A DNA stretch of 64,000 nt from JAGVSZ01 sp963716855. Lineage in GTDB: Bacteria > Pseudomonadota > Gammaproteobacteria > Burkholderiales > SG8-39. The notes below the pieces were generated by a model that worked only from the letters and a program-made list of their open reading frames with translations, searched no databases and had not been told where the DNA came from. The position numbers and the translations under genes are program-made. The stretch is taken from positions 124,001-188,000 of the forward strand of contig CAVQUV010000005.1 in NCBI GenBank assembly GCA_963716855.1. Reading direction: 5' to 3'. This document shows, in pieces, positions 28,130 to 36,632 of this stretch (positions are counted from its first letter, which is position 1; every line of letters begins with the position of its first letter).

Positions 28130-29066
28130 ATGCAACAAGCCGTACAGCAACCCATCGACAGCAAGCGCTACGCGAAATCCGTCCAGGCGTCCAAGCGCGT
28201 CCGCTTCGACATCGACCAGGACGTGATCCGCGGCCGTGCGTTCGACTTCGCGAAGAAATTCCTGCCCGACGGCCTGTCGAAAGTCCAGACCCTGACGTTC
28301 CTGAGCGAGCGCGAGAAGCAGCTGATCAGCCAGATCCAGGGCCGCAGCTACGCGAACATCTTCGGCCTGGTCGAGCGCTTCATCGCCGCGAAGGTCCTCG
28401 AGGTGAGCCGCGAGCATTGGTTCGGCGACCAGGTCGCGCTCGAGGCGCTGGTGCGCTTCACCGACGAGGAGATCAAGCACCAGGAGATGTTCCGCCGCAT
28501 CGAGCAGATGATCGCCCTGGGCATGCCCGAGGGCTACACGTTCCTGCCCGAGCCGAACGCGGTCGCCGCGGCCGTGCTCAGCAAGTCGACCTGGGCCGTG
28601 CTCGCGCTGACCTGCCACATCGAGATCTTCGTCCTCGCGCACTACCGCGAGAGCATCGACCCGGACCAGAACCTCTCCGACCTGTGGAAGGACGTGTTCC
28701 TGCACCACATGCGCGAGGAGTCGCAGCACGCGATCCTGGACGAGATGGAGTGGCAGCGCGAGGACGCGAAGCTCACGCCCGAGGCGCGCGACCAGGCCGT
28801 CAACGATCTGATCGACCTCGTCGGCGCGGTGGACGGCATCCTGCAGGTTCAGTCGGCCGCAGACGCGGACTACTTCCTGCGCATCTGCGGAGCGCACGTT
28901 CGGCCGCGACGAGGCCGAGAAGATCCGCGCGACGTTCCTCGCCGCATACCGGTGGCAGTACATCGTCTCCGGCGTGCAGGGGCGCTTCAGCGAGGTGCTC
29001 GGCCGCATGATCACGCCCGCGCAGTTCGAGCGCATCGGCACGGCGCTCGCGCCGATCATGAGCTGA
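28130..29066 (+). CDS. Ferritin-like di-iron protein, single frameshift
   Basis: From the ATG at 28130 the protein is almost all helical, with four carboxylate/histidine motifs suited to a di-iron site: VERFIAAKV, DEEIKHQEMF, HIEIFVLAHY and REESQHAILDEM. It resembles AurF/long-chain di-iron oxygenase-type proteins, but I cannot place it in a named family. A base is gained or lost near 28890; after it the last helices read FGRDEAEKIR...YIVSGVQGRF and end PAQFERIGTALAPIMS with a TGA at 29064-29066, about 311 residues in total. Possible roles are substrate oxidation or peroxide/iron handling, consistent with the OsmC neighbour. Confidence 0.7.
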
Positions 29067-29124
29067 CGCGGAAGCGGAGCCGGGTCGTGGCGGTGCGCCT
29101 GCGCAACGGTCGCGCCGCCACGGC

Positions 29125-29710
29125 ATGACCCCGACCGAGAAAACGATGGTTGCGACGCTCCAAGGTCGGCGGCTGCGCTGGTGGTACTGGCTCGCGACTG
29201 CGTGCTTACTCGCCGCGTCCCTCGGCGGCTGGGATGCCGGCCTGTGGGTCACGATGGCTTTCGTCGCGGCGCAGCTCGTTCACTACCTCGCCCGAGAGGG
29301 ATCGGCGCGCGCGCTTCCGGTGCAGGTTCGCATCGCCTACCTCGCGCTGCTGGCCGCAGGACTCTGGTCGCCGCTCGGGTTCGTCCACTGGCTTGCAGCT
29401 CGCCGGCACCTGCGCGTCGGTCGGCCTCGACTACTGCGCGCTCGCCCGGATCGTCTCGCTCATGCCGTGGAATCGGACGGAGCCCCTGACGTTCCAACGG
29501 GTTTGGCGGACCTTCGCGTCGCCGCCGGTGGCGGGCTCGATCCTCTACGGCGGGTCCACAGCCCGTGCCGTGCAGCTGAAACAAACGGAACAAAAGCGGC
29601 CTCAGGGTGAAATCTCGCCAATGCCCCCGCTCACTAGACTAGGCCGCGAACCCGGCTTCACGGAGATTCACACCGGGGAGCAATGGCATGACACGTCGTG
29701 CACGGGATAG
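29125..29710 (+). CDS. Multi-pass membrane protein, frameshifted
   Basis: Starts MTPTEKTMVATLQGRRLRWW and shows helices at about 20-38, 42-58 and 70-90. An indel near 29395 shifts the frame. The corrected continuation reads HWLQLAGTCASVGLDYCALA and LMPWNRTEPLTFQRVWRTF, a pattern of two cysteines and a conserved-looking WNR.EPLT segment. The end at 29710 is the first stop in the new frame and may be too long. The family is not recognised. It follows the ferritin-like gene by 58 bases and is probably co-transcribed. Confidence 0.5.
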
Positions 29711-29740
29711 GCATCAATGCGCAGCCCAAGGAGAGACACC

Positions 29741-30364
29741 ATGTTCAAGACATTCAAGGCTAAGGGCTTCCTGCTGGCGCTGATGGTCGCCGGCTGTGCA
29801 AGCCCGCAACCCCCGACGCCTTTGGTCAAGGTGCCGGACAAGCTCAACCCCGGCGCGAGCGAATCGCTGACGATGATCGTTCCCGCAAAGGGCGTGCAGA
29901 TCTACGAATGCCGCGCCAGGAAGGATCAGGCCGGGGGATACGAATGGGTGTTCGTGGCTCCCGAAGCCGGCCTCTTCGACGCGCGCGGGAACAGCATCGG
30001 TCGCCACTATGCCGGCCCACACTGGGAATCGACCGATGGCAGCAAGGTGGTCGGCACGGTGAAGGAACGTGTCGACGCGCCAGCGGCCAACGCCATTCCT
30101 TGGCTGTTGCTTGCCGCGAAGCCCGTAGGCGCGGAAGGCTCGTTCAGCAAGATCACGAGCATACAGCGCGTGAATACCGCGGGGGGTGTGGCGCCCGAGG
30201 CCGGTTGTTCTCAGGCCGCTGTCGGGACATCGGTGCGCGTCGCGTACACGGCGGACTACTATTTTTTCACGCCCAGTAGGCGGGCCTGGCGTCGATGGCA
30301 TCACCCCGTCGCCCTGAATGCGCAAGTCGTGGCAAGCGCCGGTCGCAGCGTGGACGATCACTGA
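29741..30364 (+). CDS. DUF3455 lipoprotein
   Basis: A 207-residue protein with a lipoprotein signal (LLALMVAGC, Cys at about 18). The mature part has GVQIYECRA, WVFVAPEAGLFDARGNSIGRHYAGPHWESTDGSKVVG and a C-terminal ADYYFF, the hallmarks of DUF3455 exported proteins. The function is unknown; it is probably a periplasmic or outer-membrane lipoprotein. The last 30 residues (SRRAWRRWHHPV...) look unlike the family, which usually ends soon after DYYFY. A small indel in the T-run at 30260-30266 may have lengthened it artificially. Confidence 0.75.
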   Translation: MFKTFKAKGFLLALMVAGCASPQPPTPLVKVPDKLNPGASESLTMIVPAKGVQIYECRARKDQAGGYEWVFVAPEAGLFDARGNSIGRHYAGPHWESTDGSKVVGTVKERVDAPAANAIPWLLLAAKPVGAEGSFSKITSIQRVNTAGGVAPEAGCSQAAVGTSVRVAYTADYYFFTPSRRAWRRWHHPVALNAQVVASAGRSVDDH

Positions 30365-30376
30365 CGGAGAAAGCCG

Positions 30377-30721
30377 ATGCGCAAAGTCTCATGTCCCTCA
30401 CCCAGCGAGGTGCTGCTCGAGGAGTTCCTGAAGCCGATGGGCATCACGCAGCACCGGCTGGCGAAGGAGATCGGGGTGCCGCTGCGGCACATCGCCGAGA
30501 TCGTCGCCGGCAGGCGCGCGATCAACGCCGACACGGGCCTGCGGCTTTCGCGCTTCTTCGGCATGTCGGAGGGCTTCTGGATCGTCTTGCAGGCCGCTTA
30601 CGACCGCGAGCGCGCAAAGGATGCGCTGGCGAGGACCCTGGCGAAAATCAAGCCTTTGTGCAAAGCCGGCTCGCTTGCCGACGTGCGGAGCCGAGCGGTG
30701 GCGGCGTCGGCGCTCCCGTAG
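30377..30721 (+). CDS. higA: HigA-family HTH antitoxin-like regulator
   Basis: A 114-residue protein with the HigA pattern: PSPSEVLLEEFLKPMGITQHRLAKEIGVPLRHIAEIVAGRRAINADTGLRLSRFFG followed by FWI.LQ..YD. It is an XRE-type helix-turn-helix protein that normally neutralises a HigB RNase and represses the pair. No HigB-like gene lies immediately upstream or downstream, so this is a solitary copy that may act as a plain repressor or pair in trans. The C-terminal 20 residues are not typical. Confidence 0.85.
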   Translation: MRKVSCPSPSEVLLEEFLKPMGITQHRLAKEIGVPLRHIAEIVAGRRAINADTGLRLSRFFGMSEGFWIVLQAAYDRERAKDALARTLAKIKPLCKAGSLADVRSRAVAASALP

Positions 30722-30781
30722 CAACGAGTCGGGCGCTCGACAGGACCTTGATTCAACCCCTAACCAAGAATTCACGACGCG

Positions 30782-31186
30782 ATGGAACGCAAGCTCTGGA
30801 TCGAACCTTTCGACGCGCGCATCGTCGCCGCGGGCGTACCGCTCGAAGGCCGGGAGGTCGTAGGCATCCGCAGTGCCCGCGGCGCGCTCGTGTTCGTCGA
30901 GTCGGGCACCGCCTGGATCACGCAGGAGAACGACAGCCGCGACGTCATGGTCTCCGCGGGCGAGTGGTTCCGGTTCGACCGCGACGGCGTCGCGCTGGTG
31001 CAGGCGCACCGATTCGCGACGATCACGATTACCGCCCCGGCCGACGGCGCCCCATGCGTAGTGTTCCGTCCCGGGTCGCGTGCGCGGCGCGCCGGCCTGC
31101 CGCTCGTGCGGCGCTTCTGGGCCATCTGGCTGCGGCTCTACCGACGCCACGCGCGGCCCCGCCACTGGGAGTGCCCGGCCGCATGA
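30782..31186 (+). CDS. DUF2917 protein, copy 2
   Basis: A 134-residue paralogue of the gene at 27279, with the same opening (MERKLWIEPFDARIVA), core (GALVFVESGTAWITQE) and the RRFWAIWLRLYRRHARPRHW segment, but without the proline-rich tail. Its stop overlaps the start of the GNAT gene (ATGA). The paired copies, one near an OsmC gene and one near an acetyltransferase, suggest local duplication. Confidence 0.8.
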   Translation: MERKLWIEPFDARIVAAGVPLEGREVVGIRSARGALVFVESGTAWITQENDSRDVMVSAGEWFRFDRDGVALVQAHRFATITITAPADGAPCVVFRPGSRARRAGLPLVRRFWAIWLRLYRRHARPRHWECPAA

Positions 31187-31824
31187 TCACCCCGGCGCAA
31201 TTCGAGCGCGTCGCGCGCGACCGGCTCCGCGCCGGCCCCGGCGGCATCCTGCGGCTGCGCGACGGACGCGCGGCCGCAATCCGGCCGGCATTGCCGGCGG
31301 ACGGCGCGGCCGTGCAGCGATTCGTGCGCGAGCTCTCCCCGCTCGCGCGCCGGCGGCGCTTTCTCGGCGCCGTGGCCGAGCTCGCTCCCGACCAGCTCGA
31401 CCGGCTCACGAGGGTAAGGGACCCGCGGGACCTCGCGCTCGTCGCGCTGTCCGCGAACGCGGGGATGCCGCGCATCGTCGCGATGGCGCAGTACGCGTCG
31501 GACGATCCGCCGGCAGCGGAGTGTGCGGTGGTCGTCGCGGATGCCTGGCAACGCCAGGGCCTCGGCGAGCGCCTGCTCGAAATGCTCCTCGCGCGCGCCG
31601 CCGAGATGGGTCTGCGCGCAATGAGCGGATTCGTTCTCGGCGACAACTGGCCGATGCTCGCGCTGACCGCCAAGCTCGGATTCGACTCCGTGGAAAGCGA
31701 CGATCGCCATCTCGTGCGCGTAGCGAGGCCCCTGCCGCAGCCCCGGTGCGGCGCCGCGTTCGTGGAGCGGTTGCGGCGGTTGATCGCCCGGTTCGGCGGC
31801 AGGCGCGCGCTGCGCGCGGCGTAG
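31183..31824 (+). CDS. GNAT-family N-acetyltransferase
   Basis: A 213-residue protein overlapping the DUF2917 stop by four bases. After a lead-in peptide (MITPAQFERVARD) comes a GNAT core: IRPALPADGAAVQRFVRELSP, a beta-sheet region, CAVVVADAWQRQGLGERLLEMLL (the Q/R-x-x-G-x-G/A acetyl-CoA loop) and LGDNWPMLALTAKLGFD. It would transfer an acetyl group to an unknown amine or protein lysine, as in Pat-like regulators. The first nine residues MITPAQFER equal those at the end of the ferritin-like protein. Confidence 0.82.
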   Translation: MITPAQFERVARDRLRAGPGGILRLRDGRAAAIRPALPADGAAVQRFVRELSPLARRRRFLGAVAELAPDQLDRLTRVRDPRDLALVALSANAGMPRIVAMAQYASDDPPAAECAVVVADAWQRQGLGERLLEMLLARAAEMGLRAMSGFVLGDNWPMLALTAKLGFDSVESDDRHLVRVARPLPQPRCGAAFVERLRRLIARFGGRRALRAA

Positions 31825-31834
31825 CAGCGGCGGA

Positions 31835-32743
31835 CTACGTGGCGCGGCGAGTCCGCCCGGGCAGGTTGACGAGCACGATCCCCGCCGCAACCAGCAGCGC
31901 GGCGGCGACGAATGCGGGCGTGAGCCGCTCGCCGAGGAAGATCACGCCGGCCGCCACGCCGAACAGCGGCGACATGAAGGTCAGGACCGACAGCCGCGCC
32001 GCGTAGTACTTCGTGAGCAGCCAGAACCAGACGAGATAGCTCGCGAACGCGACGAGCACGCCCTGGTACGCCATCACGGCGACCGCGAGCGGGGTCACCC
32101 GCACCACCCCCGGCTCGCCCATCGCGACCGACACGAGGACGAGCACGACCGCCGACACCGCGAGCTGGTAGAAAAGCGTCTTCGTCGCGCTGGTCCGCGC
32201 GAGCTTGGTCGCGCGGATCAGCACGATCGTCGACGCCCACAGGAACGCGGCGATGACCCCGAAAAGGTCGCCGATCAGCGTCGCGCGTTCCGCCGCCGCG
32301 AATCCCTCTCCGAATGCCGCGACGATGCCGCCGAAGGCGAGCAGCACGCCGGCCCACTGGCGCGCGCCGAGGTGCTCGCTCTTCACGAACAGGGGCAGCA
32401 TCACCGCGGTCATGCACGGCGTCGTGTAGATGAATACGACCATCCGCGAGGCCGCGGTGTACGCGAGCCCGGCGTAGATGAACACGAACTCGAGGGCGAA
32501 CATCGCTCCGGCCGCGAGCCCCGGCCAGAGCGTGCCGTCGCGGCGGAAGAGCGGGATGCCGCGCACCCCCGCCCAGACCAGCAGGAGCGCGGTGGCGATC
32601 GTCGAGCGCAGTCCCGCCTGCATGACGAGCGAGATGTCCGGCGCCGTCCACTTGATCGTGACCTGCTGGAACCCCCACATCATGCAGAGCACGACCATGA
32701 GGGCGAACGCGAGAGCGTCCAGGGGCTTGCGGTCGGCGATCAT
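31835..32743 (-). CDS. EamA-family (DMT) metabolite exporter
   Basis: A 302-residue protein with ten predicted helices in two homologous halves, each an EamA domain. Characteristic stretches are MWGFQQVTIKW early, YTAASRMVVFIYTTPCMTAV closing the first half, and LSVLTFMSPLFGVAAGVIFLGERLT closing the second. It is likely an exporter of amino acids or other metabolites; the substrate cannot be told. The start at 32743 is chosen because it opens the first helix. It is divergent from the gene at 32788. Confidence 0.88.
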   Translation of the reverse strand: MIADRKPLDALAFALMVVLCMMWGFQQVTIKWTAPDISLVMQAGLRSTIATALLLVWAGVRGIPLFRRDGTLWPGLAAGAMFALEFVFIYAGLAYTAASRMVVFIYTTPCMTAVMLPLFVKSEHLGARQWAGVLLAFGGIVAAFGEGFAAAERATLIGDLFGVIAAFLWASTIVLIRATKLARTSATKTLFYQLAVSAVVLVLVSVAMGEPGVVRVTPLAVAVMAYQGVLVAFASYLVWFWLLTKYYAARLSVLTFMSPLFGVAAGVIFLGERLTPAFVAAALLVAAGIVLVNLPGRTRRAT

Positions 32744-32787
32744 CGGCGCTCGTTCGGGGCGGGCGACTGTAACCGATAATCCGCCCC

Positions 32788-33366
32788 ATGGGACACCGCT
32801 ACGCGACGCTCGTGCGCACCGGTCTGCGCGTGGATGGCTGCGACGAACCGCTGCGCGATCTCTATGCGCGCGCGCGCTCTCTCTATCCGGAGGGCTTCCC
32901 CGCCGAGGAGACCACGACGCTCGAGAAGCTCTACGCGCACACGTCGTTCGCGTTCGTCGACGCGCTGCGCAGGCAGATCGCGGCGCGGCTCGCGATCCCG
33001 CCGGCCTGGATGCCGATGGACCTCTTCCAGGCCTACGGCTGCGGCCCGATCGCCCTGCACGACGACCGGTTCCGGTTCCCCGGCGTGTACTTCGTGATCG
33101 TTGTGGCACACTCGGGCCGGCTCGGCGTGGTCGACAGGACGAGCCGCGCGGCGCGTCACGACGCCGGCGAAATCCTGCTTCTCGATCCGTACCGCAGGCA
33201 CGCGCTGGTGCCCGAAGGGCGGACGGCGCGCGAGCACCCGTATGAGCGCACCCACGGCCTCGTCACCGACCCGGAGAGCCAGTTCATGTTCCTCGATTTC
33301 GACGTGAGACGGCCGCTGCTGCGCGAGCGCTTCAGGCTGCCTGAAAAGGGATCCCGCAATGCCTGA
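32788..33366 (+). CDS. Uncharacterised protein, possibly a 2OG-Fe(II) dioxygenase fold
   Basis: A 192-residue soluble protein. A helical N-terminus leads into a beta-rich C-terminal half containing ALHDDRFRFPGVYFVIVVAH, EILLLDPYRRHALVPEG and FMFLDFDV. The HxD and a later His in a double-stranded-helix-like pattern are compatible with a 2-oxoglutarate/Fe(II) or cupin fold, but no clear arginine anchor was identified. It overlaps the cytochrome c start by eight bases, so the two are translationally coupled. The family is not recognised. Confidence 0.6.
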   Translation: MGHRYATLVRTGLRVDGCDEPLRDLYARARSLYPEGFPAEETTTLEKLYAHTSFAFVDALRRQIAARLAIPPAWMPMDLFQAYGCGPIALHDDRFRFPGVYFVIVVAHSGRLGVVDRTSRAARHDAGEILLLDPYRRHALVPEGRTAREHPYERTHGLVTDPESQFMFLDFDVRRPLLRERFRLPEKGSRNA

Positions 33367-33694
33367 GAAGAAGCTCGGCGGCGCGCTGCTGGCCACCGCG
33401 ATCGCGACGCTGGTCGTCGCCGGCGCCGCGTCCGCCGCCGACCCGGAGCGCGGCCGCGCGCTCTACGAAGCGCGGTGCGGAGGCTGCCACAACGACAGCG
33501 TGCACAACGACAACTCGCGCAAGGCGCTCACCTTCGAGGCGGCGCGCGGCCGCGTGGCGGACTTCAGCGCGCAGCTCAAGACCGGCTGGAGCGGCGCGCA
33601 GATCGATGACGTCACGGTGTACCTGAACGAGCGGTACTACCGCTTCCCCTGTCCGGCGAAGCTCTGCCCCAAGCCGGCGCCACCCAAGTCCTGA
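33359..33694 (+). CDS. Small periplasmic class I cytochrome c
   Basis: A 111-residue protein with a signal peptide ending ASAA and one heme-binding CGGCH (about residue 37-41). No canonical distal Met motif is obvious; histidines in HNDSVHND could be the sixth ligand. The C-terminal CPAKLC pair may form a disulfide. It is an electron carrier by family. The partner is unclear: it overlaps the preceding uncharacterised gene and is 7 kb from the methanol dehydrogenase. Confidence 0.85.
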   Translation: MPEKKLGGALLATAIATLVVAGAASAADPERGRALYEARCGGCHNDSVHNDNSRKALTFEAARGRVADFSAQLKTGWSGAQIDDVTVYLNERYYRFPCPAKLCPKPAPPKS

Positions 33695-33805
33695 GTTTCC
33701 GCAATCCGGGACGGACTTGCGCATGTTGACGACGCCCGGCGGCGGGCGTAGCGTCCGCGCTTCGTCGGCGCAGGGGTGCGCCGCACCAATCCCGAGGAGA
33801 CACCC

Positions 33806-34774
33806 ATGCTCAAGAAGCTCGCCGGCATCCTGATCGCTGCGTGCTCGCTCGCGGCCACGTCCGCAGTCGCCCAGCAGTGGCCCGTGAAGCCGGTGCGTCT
33901 GGTGGTGACGTTCTCGCCGGGCGGCTCGAGCGACATCGTGGCGCGCGCCCTTGCCGTGCCACTCTCGGCGAAGCTCGGCCAGTCGGTGATCGTCGACAAC
34001 AAGCCGGGCGCCGGCGGCACGATCGCGGCCGCCGAGATCGCGCGTGCGGCGCCGGACGGCTACAACCTGCTGGTGTCGAACACCACCCCGATCTCGCTTT
34101 CGCCGACGATGCTTACGCCCCCGCCCTACGACTCGATCAAGAACTTCACGCACGTGAGCCTGGTCGCGGTGGTGCCCGACGTGATCATGGTGCACCCCTC
34201 GGTGCCGGTGAAGAACATGAAGGAGCTGGTCGCCTGGATCAAGGCGCAGAAGACCCCGGTGAATTTCGGCTCCGGCGGAATCGGCTCGATCGGGCACATC
34301 CTCGGCGAGATGTTCAAGAAGGAGGCGGGCGTGAACATCGAGCACGTCGGCTACAAGGGCAGCGCGCCGATGATCGTCGACCTGATCGGCGGCAATCTCA
34401 GCTTCTCCTTCGACACGCTCCCGCAGAACGTGCCGCACATCAAGTCCGGCAAGCTCCGCCCGATCGCGGTGACCTCGCGCGCGCGCGCGGCGATCGCGCC
34501 CGACGTCCCGAGCGTGACCGAGGAGGGGATGACGTTCCTGGTGGCCGAGAACTTCATCGGCATCTCGGGTCCGGCCGGCCTGCCGGAACCGGTCGTCAAG
34601 CGGCTGCACGCCGCGATCCAGGAGTCGCTCGACGACCCGAACTTCGTGAAACGCCTCAACGAGCTCGGCTTCGCCGTCCAGAAGATGTCGCAGGCGGACT
34701 TCCAGGCGTTCGTTCAGAACCAGATCACCGGCTGGGCGCCGGCGGTAAAAGCGTCGGGAGCGAAGCTCAACTGA
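33806..34774 (+). CDS. Bug-family (tripartite tricarboxylate transporter) solute-binding protein
   Basis: A 322-residue protein with a Sec signal (MLKKLAGILIAACSLAATSA) then the Bug/TctC pattern: PVRLVVTFSPGGSSDIVARAL, VDNKPGAGGTIAA, GYKGSAPMIVDLIGGN and RARAAIAPDVPSVTEEG. These periplasmic proteins bind carboxylates and are massively expanded in Burkholderiales, most without a cognate transporter, as here. The start at MLKKL is preferred to one ten codons upstream because it begins the signal peptide and follows GAGGAGA. Confidence 0.93.
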   Translation: MLKKLAGILIAACSLAATSAVAQQWPVKPVRLVVTFSPGGSSDIVARALAVPLSAKLGQSVIVDNKPGAGGTIAAAEIARAAPDGYNLLVSNTTPISLSPTMLTPPPYDSIKNFTHVSLVAVVPDVIMVHPSVPVKNMKELVAWIKAQKTPVNFGSGGIGSIGHILGEMFKKEAGVNIEHVGYKGSAPMIVDLIGGNLSFSFDTLPQNVPHIKSGKLRPIAVTSRARAAIAPDVPSVTEEGMTFLVAENFIGISGPAGLPEPVVKRLHAAIQESLDDPNFVKRLNELGFAVQKMSQADFQAFVQNQITGWAPAVKASGAKLN

Positions 34775-34812
34775 CCTCGCCCAGCGCCGGCACTGCCGGC
34801 GCGTGCGAGGTC

Positions 34813-34832
34813 ATCCCGGCGCAAGCCGGGAT
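34813..34832. repeat. Intergenic inverted repeat (ATCCCGGC / GCCGGGAT)
   Basis: An eight-base perfect dyad with a GCAA loop, embedded in TCATCCCGGCGCAAGCCGGG and followed 25 bases later by a second TCATCCCGGCG. Such TCATCCCGGC...GCCGGGATCCAG units are widespread extragenic repeats in betaproteobacterial chromosomes. Here it lies after the Bug-protein stop and may also act as a terminator stem. Confidence 0.6.
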
Positions 34833-34845
34833 CCAGTCGCCCGCG

Positions 34846-35043
34846 TCAGCGCGTCATCCCGGCGACGTCGCGCGGCGCAAGCCGTGCGCGCCGGACGTGG
34901 CGATGCTCGAACCGGCCCTGGCCTTCCTGAAGAAAGCCCTGCGCGTGGCTGAAGGCAAGCCATCCGCCGTATAGCGCGAACGCCAGGGACGCGAGCTGGC
35001 CGAGGGTGAACAGCACGTCGACCAGCGATGCGAGCGATTCCAT
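34846..35043 (-). CDS. Small single-helix membrane protein
   Basis: A 65-residue protein starting at 35043, where GAGGAGG lies six bases upstream and decides the start. One long hydrophobic helix (residues 6-30, VDVLFTLGQLASLAFALYGG) is followed by a basic tail that runs into the intergenic repeat, so the natural end may have been altered by the repeat. The family is unknown. Confidence 0.5.
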   Translation of the reverse strand: MESLASLVDVLFTLGQLASLAFALYGGWLAFSHAQGFLQEGQGRFEHRHVRRARLAPRDVAGMTR

Positions 35044-35179
35044 GGTGCGTCCTCCTCGTAGTCCCGGGTCCGATCGACCCGGGTCCAGAGTACGCGCCGC
35101 GCTCGCGGCGAAGTGGGAACTAGGGGCCGCCCTTTTGTGATCCATTGACATCCCGGGCGCCCCCCGCCCGCGGTCCCGC

Positions 35180-35635
35180 CTACTTCCCGGCTTGCGGCTT
35201 GTTCGCCAGCACGACGTCCCAGGGGCCGCGGGCGTCGATGAACATCACGCAGTCCTGGCTGCCCTCGCATCGAGCGGCGTGCTTGGCCTTGCCGGTGAAG
35301 GCGAAGTAGGAGCCGGGCGGGAGCCGATGCTCCTTGCCGTCCACGATGAGGACCAGGTCTCCCGTTACCGTCGTGACATAGTGGTCCGGGGAGTGATGAT
35401 GAACGGGCGCAACGAACCCCGCGCCGTACTTCAGGTAGAAGTGGCTGGGGCCCTTCGCCATGTCGCCCTTGACCACCGCACTCGCCACGCCGGGAACGCC
35501 CGCTCCGATCCACTTCAGGTCCGCCGCGGGGGTGAATGCCGCCTTAGCCGCGCCCTGCGCGAACACCGCCGGCGCGAACGCCGGCACCAGCGCGAGGGCG
35601 GCCGCAGCCGCGAAAGCGCAACTCCGGTTCTTCAT
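35180..35635 (-). CDS. Exported cupin-domain protein
   Basis: A 151-residue protein with a signal peptide (about 1-27, ending VFAQ), then a single cupin barrel: metal-site motif PVHHHSPDHYVTTVTGDL and second motif LPPGSYFAFTGKAKHA. Two cysteines (CEG, CVMF) may pair in the periplasm. DUF4437-like cupins have this form. A metal-dependent enzyme or ligand-binding role is possible; no substrate can be named. It is followed upstream by a PNPOx-like gene on the same strand. Confidence 0.82.
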   Translation of the reverse strand: MKNRSCAFAAAAALALVPAFAPAVFAQGAAKAAFTPAADLKWIGAGVPGVASAVVKGDMAKGPSHFYLKYGAGFVAPVHHHSPDHYVTTVTGDLVLIVDGKEHRLPPGSYFAFTGKAKHAARCEGSQDCVMFIDARGPWDVVLANKPQAGK

Positions 35636-35680
35636 GGTTCCTCCTTTCGGTTACGGGAATCGTCGGTCGTTGGGTGCCGC

Positions 35681-36616
35681 TCACTGCGGCTTCTGCTCGG
35701 GCACGGTCGAGCGTGAAGTAATCCGCGGCACGCGGTCCACGCGACGGCGCGGATGCAGGACGTCGCGCAGTCGCTCCGCCCGGACGATCTCGCAGCGCAT
35801 CGCGCCCTGCTGGGGGTGGTCCTCGCGGTGCTGCACCAGCGCGTCCTCGCGGCCACGCTCCGCGCGCGTGTTCCGATAGTCGCCGCGCCCGTACAGGCAG
35901 ACGCCGTCGCCGCTCGCCAGGTCCAGCGCCAGTAGTGCCATCGTCCCGGTCGCGCGAAGGTTGCCCGCGCTCTTGAACACGCCATCGCCGACGTACTCGC
36001 TCCAGGACAGCTGGCGTGCGGCCGGGTCGAACTCGAGGAAGCCGGGCGCGCCGCCGCGATGCGCGACGTCCGGCATCCCGTCGGGGCTGACCGTCGCGAG
36101 GAACGAGGTTTCGGTCCTCGCCAGCACGGCGGCAAGGAGGGGGTGATCGAGCGCGAGCGGTTCCCGCACCGCCGGGCCGACGCGCAGCGGCGCGTCGCAG
36201 ACCGGGAGCGACGGCGCGAAGTACTTCCGGCAGAGCGTGAACGCCTCGGTTGCCACCAGTTCGGGCGCCGCGGCGCGCCCGTAGAGGAAGCCGTTGATCC
36301 GCGCGCGCCGGGCGAGCCCGAGGCTGATCACGAGCCCGCCACACGCCGTCGGCGTCTGCACGTGCTCCGCGAGCCCGGCCGGCAGCTCGAGGCGGAGCTC
36401 CGGGCCGTCGGCGAGGCGCACGAGCGGTGCCGCACCGGAGACGAGCGCGAACCGCAGACCGTGGCCGTTCTCGGGCATCGCGAGGACGACGAGATCGGCG
36501 CCGCGCGCGAATTCCGGGACCGGGCCCACCCAGTCCGCGAGCTTGTCGGCGACGCGGCGCGTGTGCGCCTCGTCCTGAACGGCACGTTGTCCGGCGTGAT
36601 ACGCAAGCGGCTTCAT
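35681..36616 (-). CDS. PNPOx-like flavin-binding split-barrel protein
   Basis: A 311-residue protein. The C-terminal half has the pyridoxamine-5'-phosphate-oxidase-like split barrel pattern: ETSFLATVSPDGMPDVAHRGGAPGFLEF, LSWSEYVGDGVFKSAGNL and TMALLALDLA. The N-terminal half (MKPLAYHAGQRAVQDEAHT...) belongs to the same long subfamily that binds flavin and reduces or oxidises small molecules. The substrate is unknown. The start at 36616 is chosen from homology of the N-terminus. It runs with the VOC and cupin genes on the minus strand. Confidence 0.8.
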   Translation of the reverse strand: MKPLAYHAGQRAVQDEAHTRRVADKLADWVGPVPEFARGADLVVLAMPENGHGLRFALVSGAAPLVRLADGPELRLELPAGLAEHVQTPTACGGLVISLGLARRARINGFLYGRAAAPELVATEAFTLCRKYFAPSLPVCDAPLRVGPAVREPLALDHPLLAAVLARTETSFLATVSPDGMPDVAHRGGAPGFLEFDPAARQLSWSEYVGDGVFKSAGNLRATGTMALLALDLASGDGVCLYGRGDYRNTRAERGREDALVQHREDHPQQGAMRCEIVRAERLRDVLHPRRRVDRVPRITSRSTVPEQKPQ

Positions 36617-36632
36617 AGCGACCGTCCCGCCA

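Noticed and set aside
30281..30376. higB toxin partner for the HigA-like gene
   Set aside because: The upstream stretch belongs to the DUF3455 gene and no 90-110-residue RNase-like frame is present on either side.
33729..33750. GC-rich hairpin before the Bug-protein gene as a terminator
   Set aside because: A stem can be drawn, but there is no T-run and such short GC dyads are expected by chance at this base composition.
34801..34974. Plus-strand coding continuation after the Bug protein
   Set aside because: The frame crosses an extragenic repeat and has no domain; the minus-strand small gene with a GAGGAGG site fits better.
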